Assembly: GCA_023386955.1 (NCBI GenBank)
Contig: JAEWIS010000017.1
Span: 62,001 to 126,000 of the forward strand
DNA from: Bacillota bacterium
GTDB taxonomy: Bacteria > Bacillota > Bacilli > Paenibacillales > NBRC-103111
Length of the DNA stretch: 64,000 nt
Direction of reading: 5' to 3'
The notes beneath the pieces are model-generated. The model did no database searches, was not told the DNA's origin, and worked only from the letters and a program-made list of their open reading frames with translations. Positions 34,249-43,916 of the stretch are shown here, in pieces. The first letter of the stretch is position 1, and the number at the start of each line of letters is the position of its first letter. The translations under genes were made by a program, and so were the position numbers.

Positions 34249-36297
34249 ATGATGAATGCCAGTAAACCTGCCCATCCGGGCAAAAGAAAATGGCGGCCGT
34301 TGTTAAGCCTGATGCTGTCCTTTGCACTGTTACCCGCCGTAGTCCCGGCCGGTGCCGAAGCAGCGGGGGCTTATCCGGGAGCTTGGAATGCCGCCAATAT
34401 TCAAGGCTCCTCCAGCCTGGGCACAACCGCATCCAGCTTTGCCAATGGACAGTTCACTCTGTCGGCTTCAGCAGGCAAGCTGCAATCGGCTGACGATAAT
34501 GTTCATTTTGTCTACATGCCGGTTGGAACCGGAGACTTCAGCATTACTGCCAAGGTGGCCTCGGCAACGGGGGTTTCCAACAACACACGGGCCATGCTCA
34601 TGGTCAAAAAAGACCCGGTCACCAATGCCGCCACCTCCCCCAGCTATTCCGTAGCCTTTAATTCGTATACAACACCTTCCATCACCACCTACAAACGCTT
34701 CACCAGCGGGGGCATTGCCGCATCCAGCAGCACAACTGTCACAGCTCCGGTTTACCTGAAGCTGGAGCGCACGGGGAATGTTTTTAAAACCTACTATTCC
34801 ACTACCAGCACCTTCAGCTCTACTCCTTTCCGCTCGGATACGGACTCCGGCAGCACCATCGGGACAGGAAGCGCCTATGTGGGTTTGGCGGTTTCGGCCA
34901 CCACAGCTGTGTTCAGTGAAGTGAAGGTGATTCAGAACGGCAGTGTGCTGTATGATTCCGCTTCAGGCACAACACCGACTCCGACCCCAACAGCTACTCC
35001 TACGGCAACACCAACGGCCACTCCTACAGTTACGCCAACAGCTACGCCAACAGCCACTCCGACTCCGACACCTACCGCAACGGCTACACCCACACCAACG
35101 CCTACCGCTACCGCAACACCTACGCCTGTGACCGGTGATTTATTCGTCGCCCCCAACGGGCTTGACAGCAATCCCGGAACCCTGAGCAGCCCGACTACCT
35201 TAACCTCCGCCCTCACCAAAATCGCTGCAGGCAAAACCATTTACCTGCGTGGCGGCGTTTACGCTTATTCCGTGCCTGTCATTATTGACCGGAACAACAG
35301 TGGCAGCTCCACCAGCAGCCGCAAGAGCATTGTGGCCTACGGCTCCGAAAAGCCGATTCTCGATTTTTATGGCCAAACCTTCGATTCTACCAACCGGGGC
35401 CTGCAAATCAACGGCCATTATTGGCTGGTGAAGGGTCTTGAGGTCAGAGGAGCCGGAGACAACGGCATCTTCATCGGCGGCAACTACAACCGTATCGAAA
35501 ATGTGGAGACCCACCACAACCGGGATTCCGGCCTGCAGATCAGCCGTTATGCCTCCACCGCCGCCTCCATGAGCGAATGGCCCAGCTACAACGAAATTAT
35601 TAATGTGTATTCCCACGATAACTATGATCCGGACAACGGCGAGGATGCGGACGGCTTTGCCGCCAAGCTGACCATCGGTCCGGGCAACGTGTTCGACGGC
35701 TGTATCGCCGCCTGGAATACGGATGACGGCTGGGATTTGTACACCAAAACAGACACCGGCCCCATCGGCGTCGTCACCATCCGCAACAGCATCGCCTACA
35801 AAAACGGGCAAACCTCCGACGGCAACACCACGGCCAACAGCGACGGCAACGGCTTCAAGCTGGGCGGGGATAAAATTGCCGTCAACCACATCGTGCAGAA
35901 CTCCATCGCTTTCCAGAACAAAAAACACGGCTTTACCTACAACAGCAATCCCGGCTCCATCCAAATGACCAACAACACCTCCTGGAGCAACGGTCAAAGC
36001 AACTTTGCCTTTGACTCCGGCACCCATGTGTTCACCAATAACCTGAGCTTCGCCGGCAGCTCCAGTGACAAAACCAGCGGAACGGATGTCTCCAGCACCA
36101 ACGTCTGGTGGAAAAACAACAAAAGCACCAATGCCAAGGGGCTCATCGCCGACAGCAGCGACTTCCTCAGCCTGACCCCCAGCGTTACCCGCAATGCCGA
36201 CGGTTCGCCCAACCTGGGCAACTTCCTGAAGCTAGCCTCCGGCAGTGATCTGATCGGCTCCGGTACACCCTCGGGGAAAAATATCGGGGCACGTTAA
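34249..36297 (+). CDS. Secreted pectate lyase, PL9-type right-handed beta-helix
   Basis: 682 residues. Signal peptide at 1-39 (LLSLMLSFALLPAVVPAGAEA). Residues 40-235 form a beta-sandwich (laminin-G/CBM-like) domain. A linker of about 50 residues consists of Thr-Pro and Thr-Ala-Thr-Pro repeats. The C-terminal 380 residues start at GDLFVAPNGLDSNPGTLSSP and run through repeated beta-helix rungs (NGIFIGGNYNRIENVETHHN, GFKLGG), as in PL9 pectate lyases where Asp residues hold calcium and a Lys is the base; K in DGFAAKLTIGPGN is a candidate. Cleaves pectate outside the cell. AAGGAGGATG precedes the ATG. Fits a plant-polymer diet together with the rhamnosidase downstream. Confidence 0.88.
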   Translation: MMNASKPAHPGKRKWRPLLSLMLSFALLPAVVPAGAEAAGAYPGAWNAANIQGSSSLGTTASSFANGQFTLSASAGKLQSADDNVHFVYMPVGTGDFSITAKVASATGVSNNTRAMLMVKKDPVTNAATSPSYSVAFNSYTTPSITTYKRFTSGGIAASSSTTVTAPVYLKLERTGNVFKTYYSTTSTFSSTPFRSDTDSGSTIGTGSAYVGLAVSATTAVFSEVKVIQNGSVLYDSASGTTPTPTPTATPTATPTATPTVTPTATPTATPTPTPTATATPTPTPTATATPTPVTGDLFVAPNGLDSNPGTLSSPTTLTSALTKIAAGKTIYLRGGVYAYSVPVIIDRNNSGSSTSSRKSIVAYGSEKPILDFYGQTFDSTNRGLQINGHYWLVKGLEVRGAGDNGIFIGGNYNRIENVETHHNRDSGLQISRYASTAASMSEWPSYNEIINVYSHDNYDPDNGEDADGFAAKLTIGPGNVFDGCIAAWNTDDGWDLYTKTDTGPIGVVTIRNSIAYKNGQTSDGNTTANSDGNGFKLGGDKIAVNHIVQNSIAFQNKKHGFTYNSNPGSIQMTNNTSWSNGQSNFAFDSGTHVFTNNLSFAGSSSDKTSGTDVSSTNVWWKNNKSTNAKGLIADSSDFLSLTPSVTRNADGSPNLGNFLKLASGSDLIGSGTPSGKNIGAR

Positions 36298-36347
36298 CGG
36301 CAGCTGTTTGATCGGTACAATTAATTGTGAAATTATGTAAACATCTA

Positions 36348-36391
36348 AGAAGCTTCCTTCTTGCCTCCTGCAGGAATGAAGCTTCTTTTTT
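36348..36391 (+). terminator. Intrinsic terminator after the pectate lyase gene
   Basis: AGAAGCTTC/GAAGCTTCT stem (36348-36356 with 36378-36386), followed by a T-run. Confidence 0.75.
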
Positions 36392-36482
36392 GTGCCGGCA
36401 AAAAAAGACCCGCTCCGGAGGTCTTGCTTCCGGTGCGGGGGAAGGGGCTTGGTTTGGGTATAACGTACTTCCGTGAAATGCG

Positions 36483-37562
36483 TTACGCCTTAATAGCGGC
36501 GACAATCAGATCGCCCATGGTGCCTGTGCCGATAGCCGCGCTCTTGTCGGTAGCGATGTCCCAGGTGCGGTGGCCGGCGTCAAGAACCTCCTTGACCGCC
36601 TTCTCTACCGCTTCGGCAGCTTCATGGTAGCCGAAGGTCAGACGGAACATCAGGGCAACGGACAGAATGGTGGCGATGGGGTTGGCAACACCCTTGCCGG
36701 CAATATCCGGCGCGGAGCCGTGAATGGGCTCGTACAGGCCGAAGCTCCCTTCACCCAGGGATGCCGAGGACAGCATACCGATGGAGCCGGTAAGCATGGC
36801 GGCTTCATCGCTTAAGATGTCGCCGAACATGTTCTCGGTCACAATAACATCGAAGCTGGAAGGACGGCGCAGCAGCTGCATAGCGCAGTTATCCACCAGC
36901 ACATGCTCCAGCTCCACATCGGGATAGTCGGCAGCTACACGAATGACCGTTTCCCGCCACAGACGAGAGGTCTCCAGCACATTGGCCTTATCCACAGATG
37001 CAACCTTTTTCTTGCGGGTTTTGGCGATTTCGAAGGCAGAGCGGGCAATCCGCTCCACTTCCTTCACGCTGTATGTGCAGGTATCCACAGCTTCTTGGCC
37101 ATTGGGGCCTTCGCGGCGGAGCTTGTCTCCAAAGTAAATGCCGCCGGTGAGCTCACGCACCACAATCAGGTCGGTTCCTTCCAGAACCTCCGGCTTCAGG
37201 GTGGAGGCTTCCTTCAGACAATCGAAAATAACGGCGGGACGGATGTTAGCATAAAGGCCCAATGCCTTGCGGATGCCGAGAAGCCCGGTTTCGGGACGCA
37301 GCTCCTTGGGGTTGGTGTCCCACTTGGGTCCGCCTACGGCGCCCAAAAGTACAGCGTCCGCTTTTTGGCAGATGGCCAGGGTGTCCTCCGGCAGCGGGGT
37401 GCCGCGTTCGTCGATGGCAATACCGCCGAATAAACCGTATTCCAGCTCAAACTTGTATCCGAACAGCTCTTCGGTGCGCTTCAGTACCTTTTCCGCTTCG
37501 GCAATAACCTCCGGGCCGATGCCGTCACCGGCAATAACCGCGATCTTCTTTGCATCCGACAT
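36483..37562 (-). CDS. leuB: 3-isopropylmalate dehydrogenase
   Basis: 359 residues, usual length. NAD-dependent oxidative decarboxylation of 3-isopropylmalate in leucine synthesis. Conserved GDGIGPEV near the start, [21 protein letters not shown] with the catalytic Tyr, and the Asp-rich metal site around [11 protein letters not shown] and [14 protein letters not shown]. It stands alone, about 16 kb from leuA, and leuC/leuD are not in the window. GGGAG lies before the ATG. Confidence 0.95.
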   Translation of the reverse strand: MSDAKKIAVIAGDGIGPEVIAEAEKVLKRTEELFGYKFELEYGLFGGIAIDERGTPLPEDTLAICQKADAVLLGAVGGPKWDTNPKELRPETGLLGIRKALGLYANIRPAVIFDCLKEASTLKPEVLEGTDLIVVRELTGGIYFGDKLRREGPNGQEAVDTCTYSVKEVERIARSAFEIAKTRKKKVASVDKANVLETSRLWRETVIRVAADYPDVELEHVLVDNCAMQLLRRPSSFDVIVTENMFGDILSDEAAMLTGSIGMLSSASLGEGSFGLYEPIHGSAPDIAGKGVANPIATILSVALMFRLTFGYHEAAEAVEKAVKEVLDAGHRTWDIATDKSAAIGTGTMGDLIVAAIKA

Positions 37563-37712
37563 GGATGAACACTCCCTTGTTCTTACGTTCTTAAGTGTTA
37601 CTGTAGCTTATATTGTGCCATACTTCCAGTGGCCTGCGCCAAGATATAATAACTATGGATTCTATAGGCATTTCCTATAGAGACGATTCTTATGGAATAA
37701 CCCCCGGCGGTG

Positions 37713-38624
37713 TTACCGTTTCCCGACCTCAGTTGACTCTGCAGTGAAGATGCGGTACTGCCTGGGCGTTTTGCCGGTTTTGCGTTTGAACAGGCGGTTA
37801 AAAAACTTCACATCAAAAAAACCCGCCTCTGCAGCAATATCGGCAACCCGGTCGCCGGAGCCCGCCAACCGGACGCAACACCGCTCAATCCGCAGCGTAT
37901 GAACATAATCCAAAAAGCCCATCCCCGTCCTGGCGGCAAAACGCCTCCGGAACTGGCGCTCGCTTAAGCCTGCCACAGCCGCAGCCTGGCCTGCAGTTAA
38001 CCGTTCCACCGCGTGCTCGCGGATCCAGTGTATAGTCTTGTCCATCAGATCGTCCCGTCCCGCGGCAGGCGCTCCTGTTCCTGCCTGCTCCTCCAGCCGA
38101 TGAAGCTGGACCAGCAATTCGGTGAAGCGGGTCTGGAGCATGAGCCTGCTGAAGGGCCTGGGGTTAACGTAATCCTCCAGCATAGCGCCGAACAGTCTGC
38201 GGATTTCCCCGTCCCGGTCCTTCCACTGCTTCCATCCTGGTTCCAGCAGATCCAACCGCTTGTTCAGCATCTCCAGCAGCTGAGCGAATTCCCCGCCCCG
38301 GGATACCAGGCTCTCCAGCAGCTCCGGTCCAAACAGGCAGTTGCAGACGATCAGGCGGTTTTTGGTGGCATCCGCCCCCGCCGGACGGAACACATGGGAC
38401 GTTCCCAGGGGCAAATAGAATACATCTCCCGCCGCCACTTCCATCACCGCGTCACCTATGTGCTGATATCCTCTGCCTTCCATCACATAGTTCAATTCGA
38501 TGAATTCATGGGTGTGCTCCTCCAGCTGGAAGGATTCCTCCACCCGGTTCATATATAGATCAGGGCCTTCCGCCAGAAAGAGCTCCCTGGGTGTAGTCCA
38601 AATATACCGTTTGGCTTTCTGCAC
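37713..38624 (-). CDS. AraC family transcriptional regulator with cupin sensor domain
   Basis: 303 residues. The N-terminal cupin (EEHTHEFIELNYVMEGRGY, VAAGDVFYLPLG, residues 30-90) probably binds a sugar; the C-terminal AraC domain has AAAVAGLSERQFRRRFAARTG and IAAEAGFFDVKFFNRLFKRKTG. The start is the GTG at 38624, with GGAGGGG 9 nt upstream. Divergent from the GH78 gene at 38764, separated by 139 nt, which makes that gene the likely target and rhamnose or a rhamnoside the likely effector (inference). Confidence 0.88.
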   Translation of the reverse strand: MQKAKRYIWTTPRELFLAEGPDLYMNRVEESFQLEEHTHEFIELNYVMEGRGYQHIGDAVMEVAAGDVFYLPLGTSHVFRPAGADATKNRLIVCNCLFGPELLESLVSRGGEFAQLLEMLNKRLDLLEPGWKQWKDRDGEIRRLFGAMLEDYVNPRPFSRLMLQTRFTELLVQLHRLEEQAGTGAPAAGRDDLMDKTIHWIREHAVERLTAGQAAAVAGLSERQFRRRFAARTGMGFLDYVHTLRIERCCVRLAGSGDRVADIAAEAGFFDVKFFNRLFKRKTGKTPRQYRIFTAESTEVGKR

Positions 38625-38763
38625 GGTGCTGTCCCCTCCAGCCGTATGGAATGTCCGGATACACCCTTATTATTGTCCGGATCGGCGAAATTCTTCCTTA
38701 CCTCTTAGTTTATAGTATGGGTGTACAATTGCAATTTAAAAATGATGGAGGGTGGCTCTATCT

Positions 38764-41649
38764 ATGCAAAATGACCTTAACATGTGGCAAGCCCGCTGGA
38801 TATGGGGCGGTGGTGCAGTCAGCCCCCGCAATGAATGGCGCTGCTTCCGTAAAACCTTTTTCTATGACAATGCAAACGGCAGTGCAAGCCTGAAGCTGAC
38901 CGCCGATTCCCGGTACATCCTGTATGTAAATGGTGTACGTTTGGGGAGAGGGCCTGTCCGCTCCTGGCAGTCCGCATTGTCTTATGACGAATATGATCTT
39001 ACCGGCCTTCTCGTTCCGGGAACCCGCAATGTTATTGCCGTGCTGGTCAGCCATTACGGAATTCCCACCTTCCAATATTTGCGGGGCAGAGGCGGGCTGC
39101 TGGTTCAGCTGGAAACCACCGGAGAAAATCCGCAAATAGTGCTTGTTACCGACGGGACATGGAAAACAGCGGTATACGAAGGGATGAATCCCTTCACCGC
39201 CCGGATGTCCTGCCAATTGCCGTTTGTGGAATCCTTTGATGCCCGGGTGCAGGATGATGCTTGGACTGGCTGCGGTTACGACGACAGTTTTTGGGAGCCG
39301 GCGGATGAGTTGGGGACTGCCGGTATGGAGCCCTGGACCGGGCTTGTTCCCCGGGATATCCCTATGCTGACGGAAGAACCCGTTTATCCCGTGCGGGTGG
39401 AGGAGCTAAACCGGGTACGGCCGCGGTCATGGGGAACCGTATTGGACCTGCGGAATCATTTTGTCCCCAATAGCCAACATCATGCCAATAACGTGCAATT
39501 TACCGGATACTTGGCCACCGTGATCCGTACAAAGGCTGCGACGAAAGCTACCATCGGCATTCCGGATGGCGGCCGGACCTCCGTTTCTATCAGCCTGAAC
39601 GGCAACTGGCTGGACACATCAGGCTGGTATGGGGAGATGGGGGAGCGTTATCTGGATGTGGAGCTGGCTGCGGGAGATACTTTTCTGCTGATGGATCTCA
39701 AGGGGACCATCCACGGGCACGGCTTCCATTTCGGGATCCACAGTGAGGAGGCCTTTCAGCTGCTTTCACCTCTTGGGGCGTCCGCAACCACCCCGTTTAT
39801 GGGCATCGGGCCCTTCAGCAGCTTTGAGGAGGCTGTGGAGGGGCAAACCTGGGACCCGGAGCCTGCAGGCTATCTTCGTGCACGCGGTATTGCCGGTGTT
39901 GGGGAATTGGAGAATTTCCGCGATTGGATCAGGCCCTTCAGTAGAGAGCATGTAAGTGACGAGGACCTGTTCGGGCTGTTTGTTTGGACCCCGGAGAAGA
40001 CGCGCTTGGCGGTGCCACACACTCTGCAAAATGCGGTGATGGCCAATACAGCCTCAGCTATAATTCCGGTTTTTCCCGGTGCGGATACGGAAATCGTAAT
40101 TGACTTTGGGCGTGAATATTCCGGTTATGTGGAGTTTGAGGTAGAGGCCGCAGGGGGTACGATTCTCGATTTGTACGGCTTTGAATATATGCGGAACGGC
40201 TGGCGCCATCATACCTATCAATTGGATAACACCCTGCGCTACGTGTGCCGGGAGGGCAAACAGCGGTATTCCTCCCCCATCCGCCGGGGCTTCCGTTATC
40301 TGGCTGTTGCAGTACGCAATGCCTCCGGGCCAGTGCGGCTGCACCGGATGAACCTGCTGCAAAGCAACTATCCCGTGGCCCAGGTGGGCCGTTTCCACTC
40401 CTCCGATCCAATGCTGAATGATATATGGGAAATCAGCCGCCACACCACCCGCTTGTGCATGGAGGATACCTTCGTGGATTGCCCGGCCTATGAGCAGGTG
40501 TTCTGGGTGGGGGATGCCCGCAACGAAGCCCTGGTGAATTATTACCTGTTCGGCGGAAGCGAAATCGTCAAGCGCTGTCTGAGGCTGGTGCCCGGCTCCC
40601 GGTTCCAGTCGGAGCTGTATGTGGACCAGGTGCCCAGCGGATGGAACAGTGTGATCCCCAACTGGACCTTCTTTTGGATCACTGCATGCGCGGAGTATGT
40701 GCAGTTTACGGGAGACACGGACTTCGCGGCGGAAATGTATCCGCATGTTCGCTCCACCCTGGACGCCTACCGCCAGCGGCTGGATGAGCATGGGCTGTTG
40801 AACATGAAGGGCTGGAACTTCCTGGATTGGGCGCCCATAGACCAGCCCCGGGACGGCACGGTGGCCCACCAGAATATGTTCTTGGCCAAGGCGCTGGACA
40901 CGGGCGCTTTTCTGGCGGATTACACGGACCGGACTGGGGGAGCGGAGCTGCGCCGGCAGGCAGAAGAACTGAAAGCAGCCATCAACCGGCGGCTCTGGCG
41001 GGAAGAAAAGCAGGCCTATGTGGATTGTATCCATGCTGACGGCACCTTCTCCCATGTGTTCAGCATGCAGACACAAGTGGCGGCATTCCTGGCCGGCGTG
41101 CCTGACGGGGAGAAGCTGAAGCGGGTGGCAGACATGATCCAATCCCCTCCGGCGGAGTTTGTCCAAATCGGCAGCCCGTTTATGTCCTTCTTCTATCACG
41201 AGGCGCTGGCCAAGCTGGACCGCTACGATCTGCTCTTCGCCGATCTGCGCAGCCGGTACAGCGAGATGGTGGACGAGGAAGCCACCACCTGCTGGGAAAC
41301 CTACCCCAAGCCGCTGCAGGAGCGGGCCCACCCGCTGGAGCTGACCCGCAGCCACTGCCATGCCTGGTCCGCCGGGCCGGGGTATTTCCTGGGCAGGCAT
41401 GTGCTGGGTGTGCGCGGGGACAGCGACGGCTGGAGCCGGGTCATTGTGGAGCCGCAGATCGGCTCCCTGGACTGGGCCCGCGGCGCCGTGCCCCTCCCCG
41501 GCGGCGGCCGGGTGGATGTGTCGTGGCAGGCGGATAAAGGGAAGCGCACCATCCGCATCCGGGTGGAAGCGCCTGCGGCAGTGGAGCTTCAGGTGATTCC
41601 ACCTGAAGGCTACACCGCAAGTGTGGAGGAGGTGCGGCTGAGCGAATAG
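38764..41649 (+). CDS. Alpha-L-rhamnosidase-like protein (GH78 family)
   Basis: 961 residues, no signal peptide. The N-terminal 350 residues are beta-sandwich (WQARWIWGGG, FRKTFFYD, LYVNGVRLGRGPVRS: the sugar-binding domain seen in GH78). The (alpha/alpha)6 catalytic barrel starts around 540 with EDTFVDCPAYEQVFWVGDARNEA, the place of the catalytic acid, and contains ETYPKPLQERAHPLE followed by SHCHAWSAGPGYFLGRHVLGV. A beta C-terminal domain ends the protein. A GTG at 38752 lies within the GGAGGG site, so the ATG at 38764 is preferred. Intracellular location means it acts on imported rhamnosides, such as pectin (rhamnogalacturonan) fragments. The stop codon is part of array B. Confidence 0.87.
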   Translation: MQNDLNMWQARWIWGGGAVSPRNEWRCFRKTFFYDNANGSASLKLTADSRYILYVNGVRLGRGPVRSWQSALSYDEYDLTGLLVPGTRNVIAVLVSHYGIPTFQYLRGRGGLLVQLETTGENPQIVLVTDGTWKTAVYEGMNPFTARMSCQLPFVESFDARVQDDAWTGCGYDDSFWEPADELGTAGMEPWTGLVPRDIPMLTEEPVYPVRVEELNRVRPRSWGTVLDLRNHFVPNSQHHANNVQFTGYLATVIRTKAATKATIGIPDGGRTSVSISLNGNWLDTSGWYGEMGERYLDVELAAGDTFLLMDLKGTIHGHGFHFGIHSEEAFQLLSPLGASATTPFMGIGPFSSFEEAVEGQTWDPEPAGYLRARGIAGVGELENFRDWIRPFSREHVSDEDLFGLFVWTPEKTRLAVPHTLQNAVMANTASAIIPVFPGADTEIVIDFGREYSGYVEFEVEAAGGTILDLYGFEYMRNGWRHHTYQLDNTLRYVCREGKQRYSSPIRRGFRYLAVAVRNASGPVRLHRMNLLQSNYPVAQVGRFHSSDPMLNDIWEISRHTTRLCMEDTFVDCPAYEQVFWVGDARNEALVNYYLFGGSEIVKRCLRLVPGSRFQSELYVDQVPSGWNSVIPNWTFFWITACAEYVQFTGDTDFAAEMYPHVRSTLDAYRQRLDEHGLLNMKGWNFLDWAPIDQPRDGTVAHQNMFLAKALDTGAFLADYTDRTGGAELRRQAEELKAAINRRLWREEKQAYVDCIHADGTFSHVFSMQTQVAAFLAGVPDGEKLKRVADMIQSPPAEFVQIGSPFMSFFYHEALAKLDRYDLLFADLRSRYSEMVDEEATTCWETYPKPLQERAHPLELTRSHCHAWSAGPGYFLGRHVLGVRGDSDGWSRVIVEPQIGSLDWARGAVPLPGGGRVDVSWQADKGKRTIRIRVEAPAAVELQVIPPEGYTASVEEVRLSE

Positions 41650-41834
41650 CGGAAGCATTTTTCCGTTATGAGGACGGGATCCGCTTATCCCAGCCGTTAG
41701 CGGAAGCCATTTTCCGCTAACGGCCTGATGCAGAGAGGTCCACGCCCAGTGAGCACGGTTTAGCGGAAATCTCTTTCCGCTATCCAGCGAGTCACCCCCA
41801 TTCGGGAGATAATAGCGGAATATGTGTTCCGCTA
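41647..41834. repeat. Array B: four palindromes, pitch 51/63/52 bp
   Basis: Four 22 bp units TAGCGGAA-N6-TTCCGCTA at 41647-41668 (right arm TTCCGTTA), 41698-41719, 41761-41782 and 41813-41834. The first T-A-G is the stop codon of the GH78 gene. The spacers are unrelated in sequence. The 310 nt region 41650-41959 otherwise holds only two terminators. Confidence 0.9.
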
Positions 41835-41873
41835 AAAAATCTCGGCCCTTCTCCTCGGCCTCACTTTTACAAC

Positions 41874-41904
41874 AAAAAAACTCCGGATCACTATTGATCC
41901 GGAG
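41874..41904 (-). terminator. Terminator of the amino-acid permease gene
   Basis: CTCCGGATCA/TGATCCGGAG stem (41881-41890 with 41895-41904), followed on the minus strand by seven T. Confidence 0.85.
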
Positions 41905-41910
41905 GCTCCG

Positions 41911-41938
41911 ACCGGCCCAACCTCGGGCCGGTTTTTTT
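41911..41938 (+). terminator. Terminator of the GH78 gene
   Basis: ACCGGCCC/GGGCCGGT stem around AACCTC, followed by seven T on the plus strand. Confidence 0.85.
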
Positions 41939-41959
41939 ATATTTTAGACTAAGCTGCTC

Positions 41960-43366
41960 CTATTTCCCGGTCCGGTTCAACGCGCTGTGGCGGTATCCAT
42001 AAAGGAAATAGATGCCCAGGCCAATAACCAGCCAAACTCCAAACGCCATCCACGTGAACATCTCCAGCTGCAGCATCAGGTAACCGCAGGAGAGTACGCT
42101 CAAGCTGGAAATCACAGGCACCCAAGGAACCCGGAAGCCGCGCCGGAGCTCCGGCTGGGTATGGCGCATCACCCATACGCCAAGGGATACCACAGAGAAG
42201 GCAAACAGCGTGCCGATGCTGGTCAGACTGGCCAGACGGCCCAGCGGAATGAATCCGGCAATCACAGTAACAACCGCACAAATCATCCAGGTATTTACCG
42301 CAGGTGTATGGGTTTTGGCGTTCATGCGGGACAGAATACCCGGCAGCAGGCCGTCGCGGGACATGGCGTAGAACAAACGGGATTGTCCGAACAGCAGCAC
42401 CAGCAGCACAGTGGTAATCCCGGCAATGGCACCAAGGGACAGAAGACCGGCAGCCCAGTCCTGACCGATATATTCAAGGGCAAAAGCAACGGGGTTCTTG
42501 ACGTTAAGATTCGTATAAGGCACAATCCCCGTCAAAACCAGGGATACGGCAACATAGAGCAGCGTACAGATAGCCAAGGACGAAATAATGCCGATGGGCA
42601 TGTCCCGCTGGGGATTGCGTACTTCCTCCGCCGCAGTGGATACACTGTCAAAGCCGATGTAAGCGAAGAAAATGGCGCTGGCTCCGGAGGCGACACCCTG
42701 GAAGCCGAAGGGCATAAAAGGCGTCCAGTTGGACGGCTTCACATACCAAACGCCGATCACAAGGAACAGCAATACAACCGCAATCTTAATGAACACCATG
42801 AGAGTGTTAAAACGGGCGGTTTCCTTCACGCCCCGGGTAAGCAGGAAGCCGATCAGGAGGATGATCGCTGCCGCCGGCAAATCAAAGTAGGTGCCGTTGG
42901 CCGGATCGAAGGCGCTTGAAAGCGCATGGGGAATATGCAGTCCGAAGCCGTTTAAGAGACTTTGGAAGTAGCCTGACCACCCACTGGCCACGGCCGATGC
43001 GGCGACCCCGTATTCCAATATCAGGTCCCAGCCGAGAATCCACGCCAGAAGCTCACCGAAGGCAGCGTAGCTGTATGTGTACGCGCTTCCCGCCGCAGGG
43101 ACGGTAGAGGCAAACTCCGAATAACAGAGCGCCGCGAACACACAGGCAATACCCGCAATAATAAAAGATAAGACCAACGCCGGCCCGGCATGCTCCGCTG
43201 CCGCCACACCGGTAATAACAAAAATGCCCGTACCGATAATACAACCCACACCCAGCATCGCAAGATCAAAGGCTCCCAAAGACTTGCTCAGCCTCACACC
43301 GCCGCCGTGACCCCCGTCATCCGCGCCGAGTAAAGTCGCAACGCTTTTCCTTCGAAACAAATTCAT
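41960..43366 (-). CDS. APC-superfamily amino-acid permease (CAT/YfnA-like)
   Basis: 468 residues with about 12 membrane helices. Typical features are the N-terminal LSKSLGAFDLAMLGVGCIIGTGIFVITG helix (in two parts, about 25-55) and FFAYIGFDSVSTAAEEVRNPQRDMP in the middle, which mark cationic-amino-acid-transporter-like permeases. The frame has an ATG at 43384 without a usable ribosome site; the second ATG at 43366 has GGAGAG about 11 nt upstream and gives the usual start MNLFRRK. Substrate not known. A TGTGA-N6-TCACG palindrome lies about 100 nt upstream. Confidence 0.88.
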   Translation of the reverse strand: MNLFRRKSVATLLGADDGGHGGGVRLSKSLGAFDLAMLGVGCIIGTGIFVITGVAAAEHAGPALVLSFIIAGIACVFAALCYSEFASTVPAAGSAYTYSYAAFGELLAWILGWDLILEYGVAASAVASGWSGYFQSLLNGFGLHIPHALSSAFDPANGTYFDLPAAAIILLIGFLLTRGVKETARFNTLMVFIKIAVVLLFLVIGVWYVKPSNWTPFMPFGFQGVASGASAIFFAYIGFDSVSTAAEEVRNPQRDMPIGIISSLAICTLLYVAVSLVLTGIVPYTNLNVKNPVAFALEYIGQDWAAGLLSLGAIAGITTVLLVLLFGQSRLFYAMSRDGLLPGILSRMNAKTHTPAVNTWMICAVVTVIAGFIPLGRLASLTSIGTLFAFSVVSLGVWVMRHTQPELRRGFRVPWVPVISSLSVLSCGYLMLQLEMFTWMAFGVWLVIGLGIYFLYGYRHSALNRTGK

Positions 43367-43465
43367 GCTGTCCGCACTCTCCATCCTATCAACGTTTCAA
43401 TGCTTTACTTCGTTAAATCAAACTTGACATCCTTTGTTATTTTCTATTAAACAAGGGTCAATATC

Positions 43466-43481
43466 CGTGATCTTCATCACA
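43466..43481 (-). promoter_or_regulatory. Fnr/CRP-like operator upstream of the amino-acid permease
   Basis: On the minus strand TGTGATGAAGATCACG matches the Bacillus Fnr (and CRP-like) consensus TGTGA-N6-TCACA in nine of ten defined bases. A TAATAG-like -10 lies at 43449-43444 and ATG at 43366. Suggests anaerobic or CRP-type control, not proven. Confidence 0.5.
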
Positions 43482-43634
43482 CATTTACGATTATTCACAT
43501 ATTGGTCAATTAATTTTACCTGGCGCATCCAGTATGCCCCGCCGGAGGTTTAGCTATGATTCGATAGAGCAGGAGCAGTTCCAGCAGCATAACAAGCGAT
43601 AACCGAACAAGGCAGCTCTTGGTGTGCATCCGCG

Positions 43635-43819
43635 CTAACGGAAATCAGCGACGCTTAGGGACAGGAATCCGGCGTCCTGACACGCTAACGGAACTAAAGA
43701 GGGCTTAGCAAACTTGGTGAGGGAGATTGGGCGGCGAAACAGGCGCTAAGGAACTCTCCGTTCCGTTAAAATTCAAATGGGTTCATTTTCAGCCGCTAAG
43801 AGCTTCTGAGTTCCGTTAC
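43635..43819. repeat. Array C: four units, pitch 50/61/50 bp
   Basis: Units of 24 bp at 43635-43658 and 43685-43708 (forward, CTAACGGAA...GCTTAG) and 43746-43769 and 43796-43819 (inverted, CTAAG...TTCCGTTA). Spacers are unrelated. Located about 50-100 nt beyond the terminator of the second sugar operon. The rest of 43367-43916 shows only the Fnr-like site and that terminator; no gene. Confidence 0.88.
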
Positions 43820-43868
43820 GCAAAAAAGGACTTCCCGACGCCTCCCCCTTCTCGGTCCCAACCACAGC

Positions 43869-43901
43869 AAAAAGACCCGCAGCACAATTCAGCTGCGGGC
43901 C
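43869..43901 (-). terminator. Terminator of the second sugar-transport operon
   Basis: CCCGCAGC/GCTGCGGG stem (43876-43883 with 43892-43899), followed on the minus strand by TCTTTTTG. Confidence 0.85.
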
Positions 43902-43916
43902 TCACATCGTAACACC

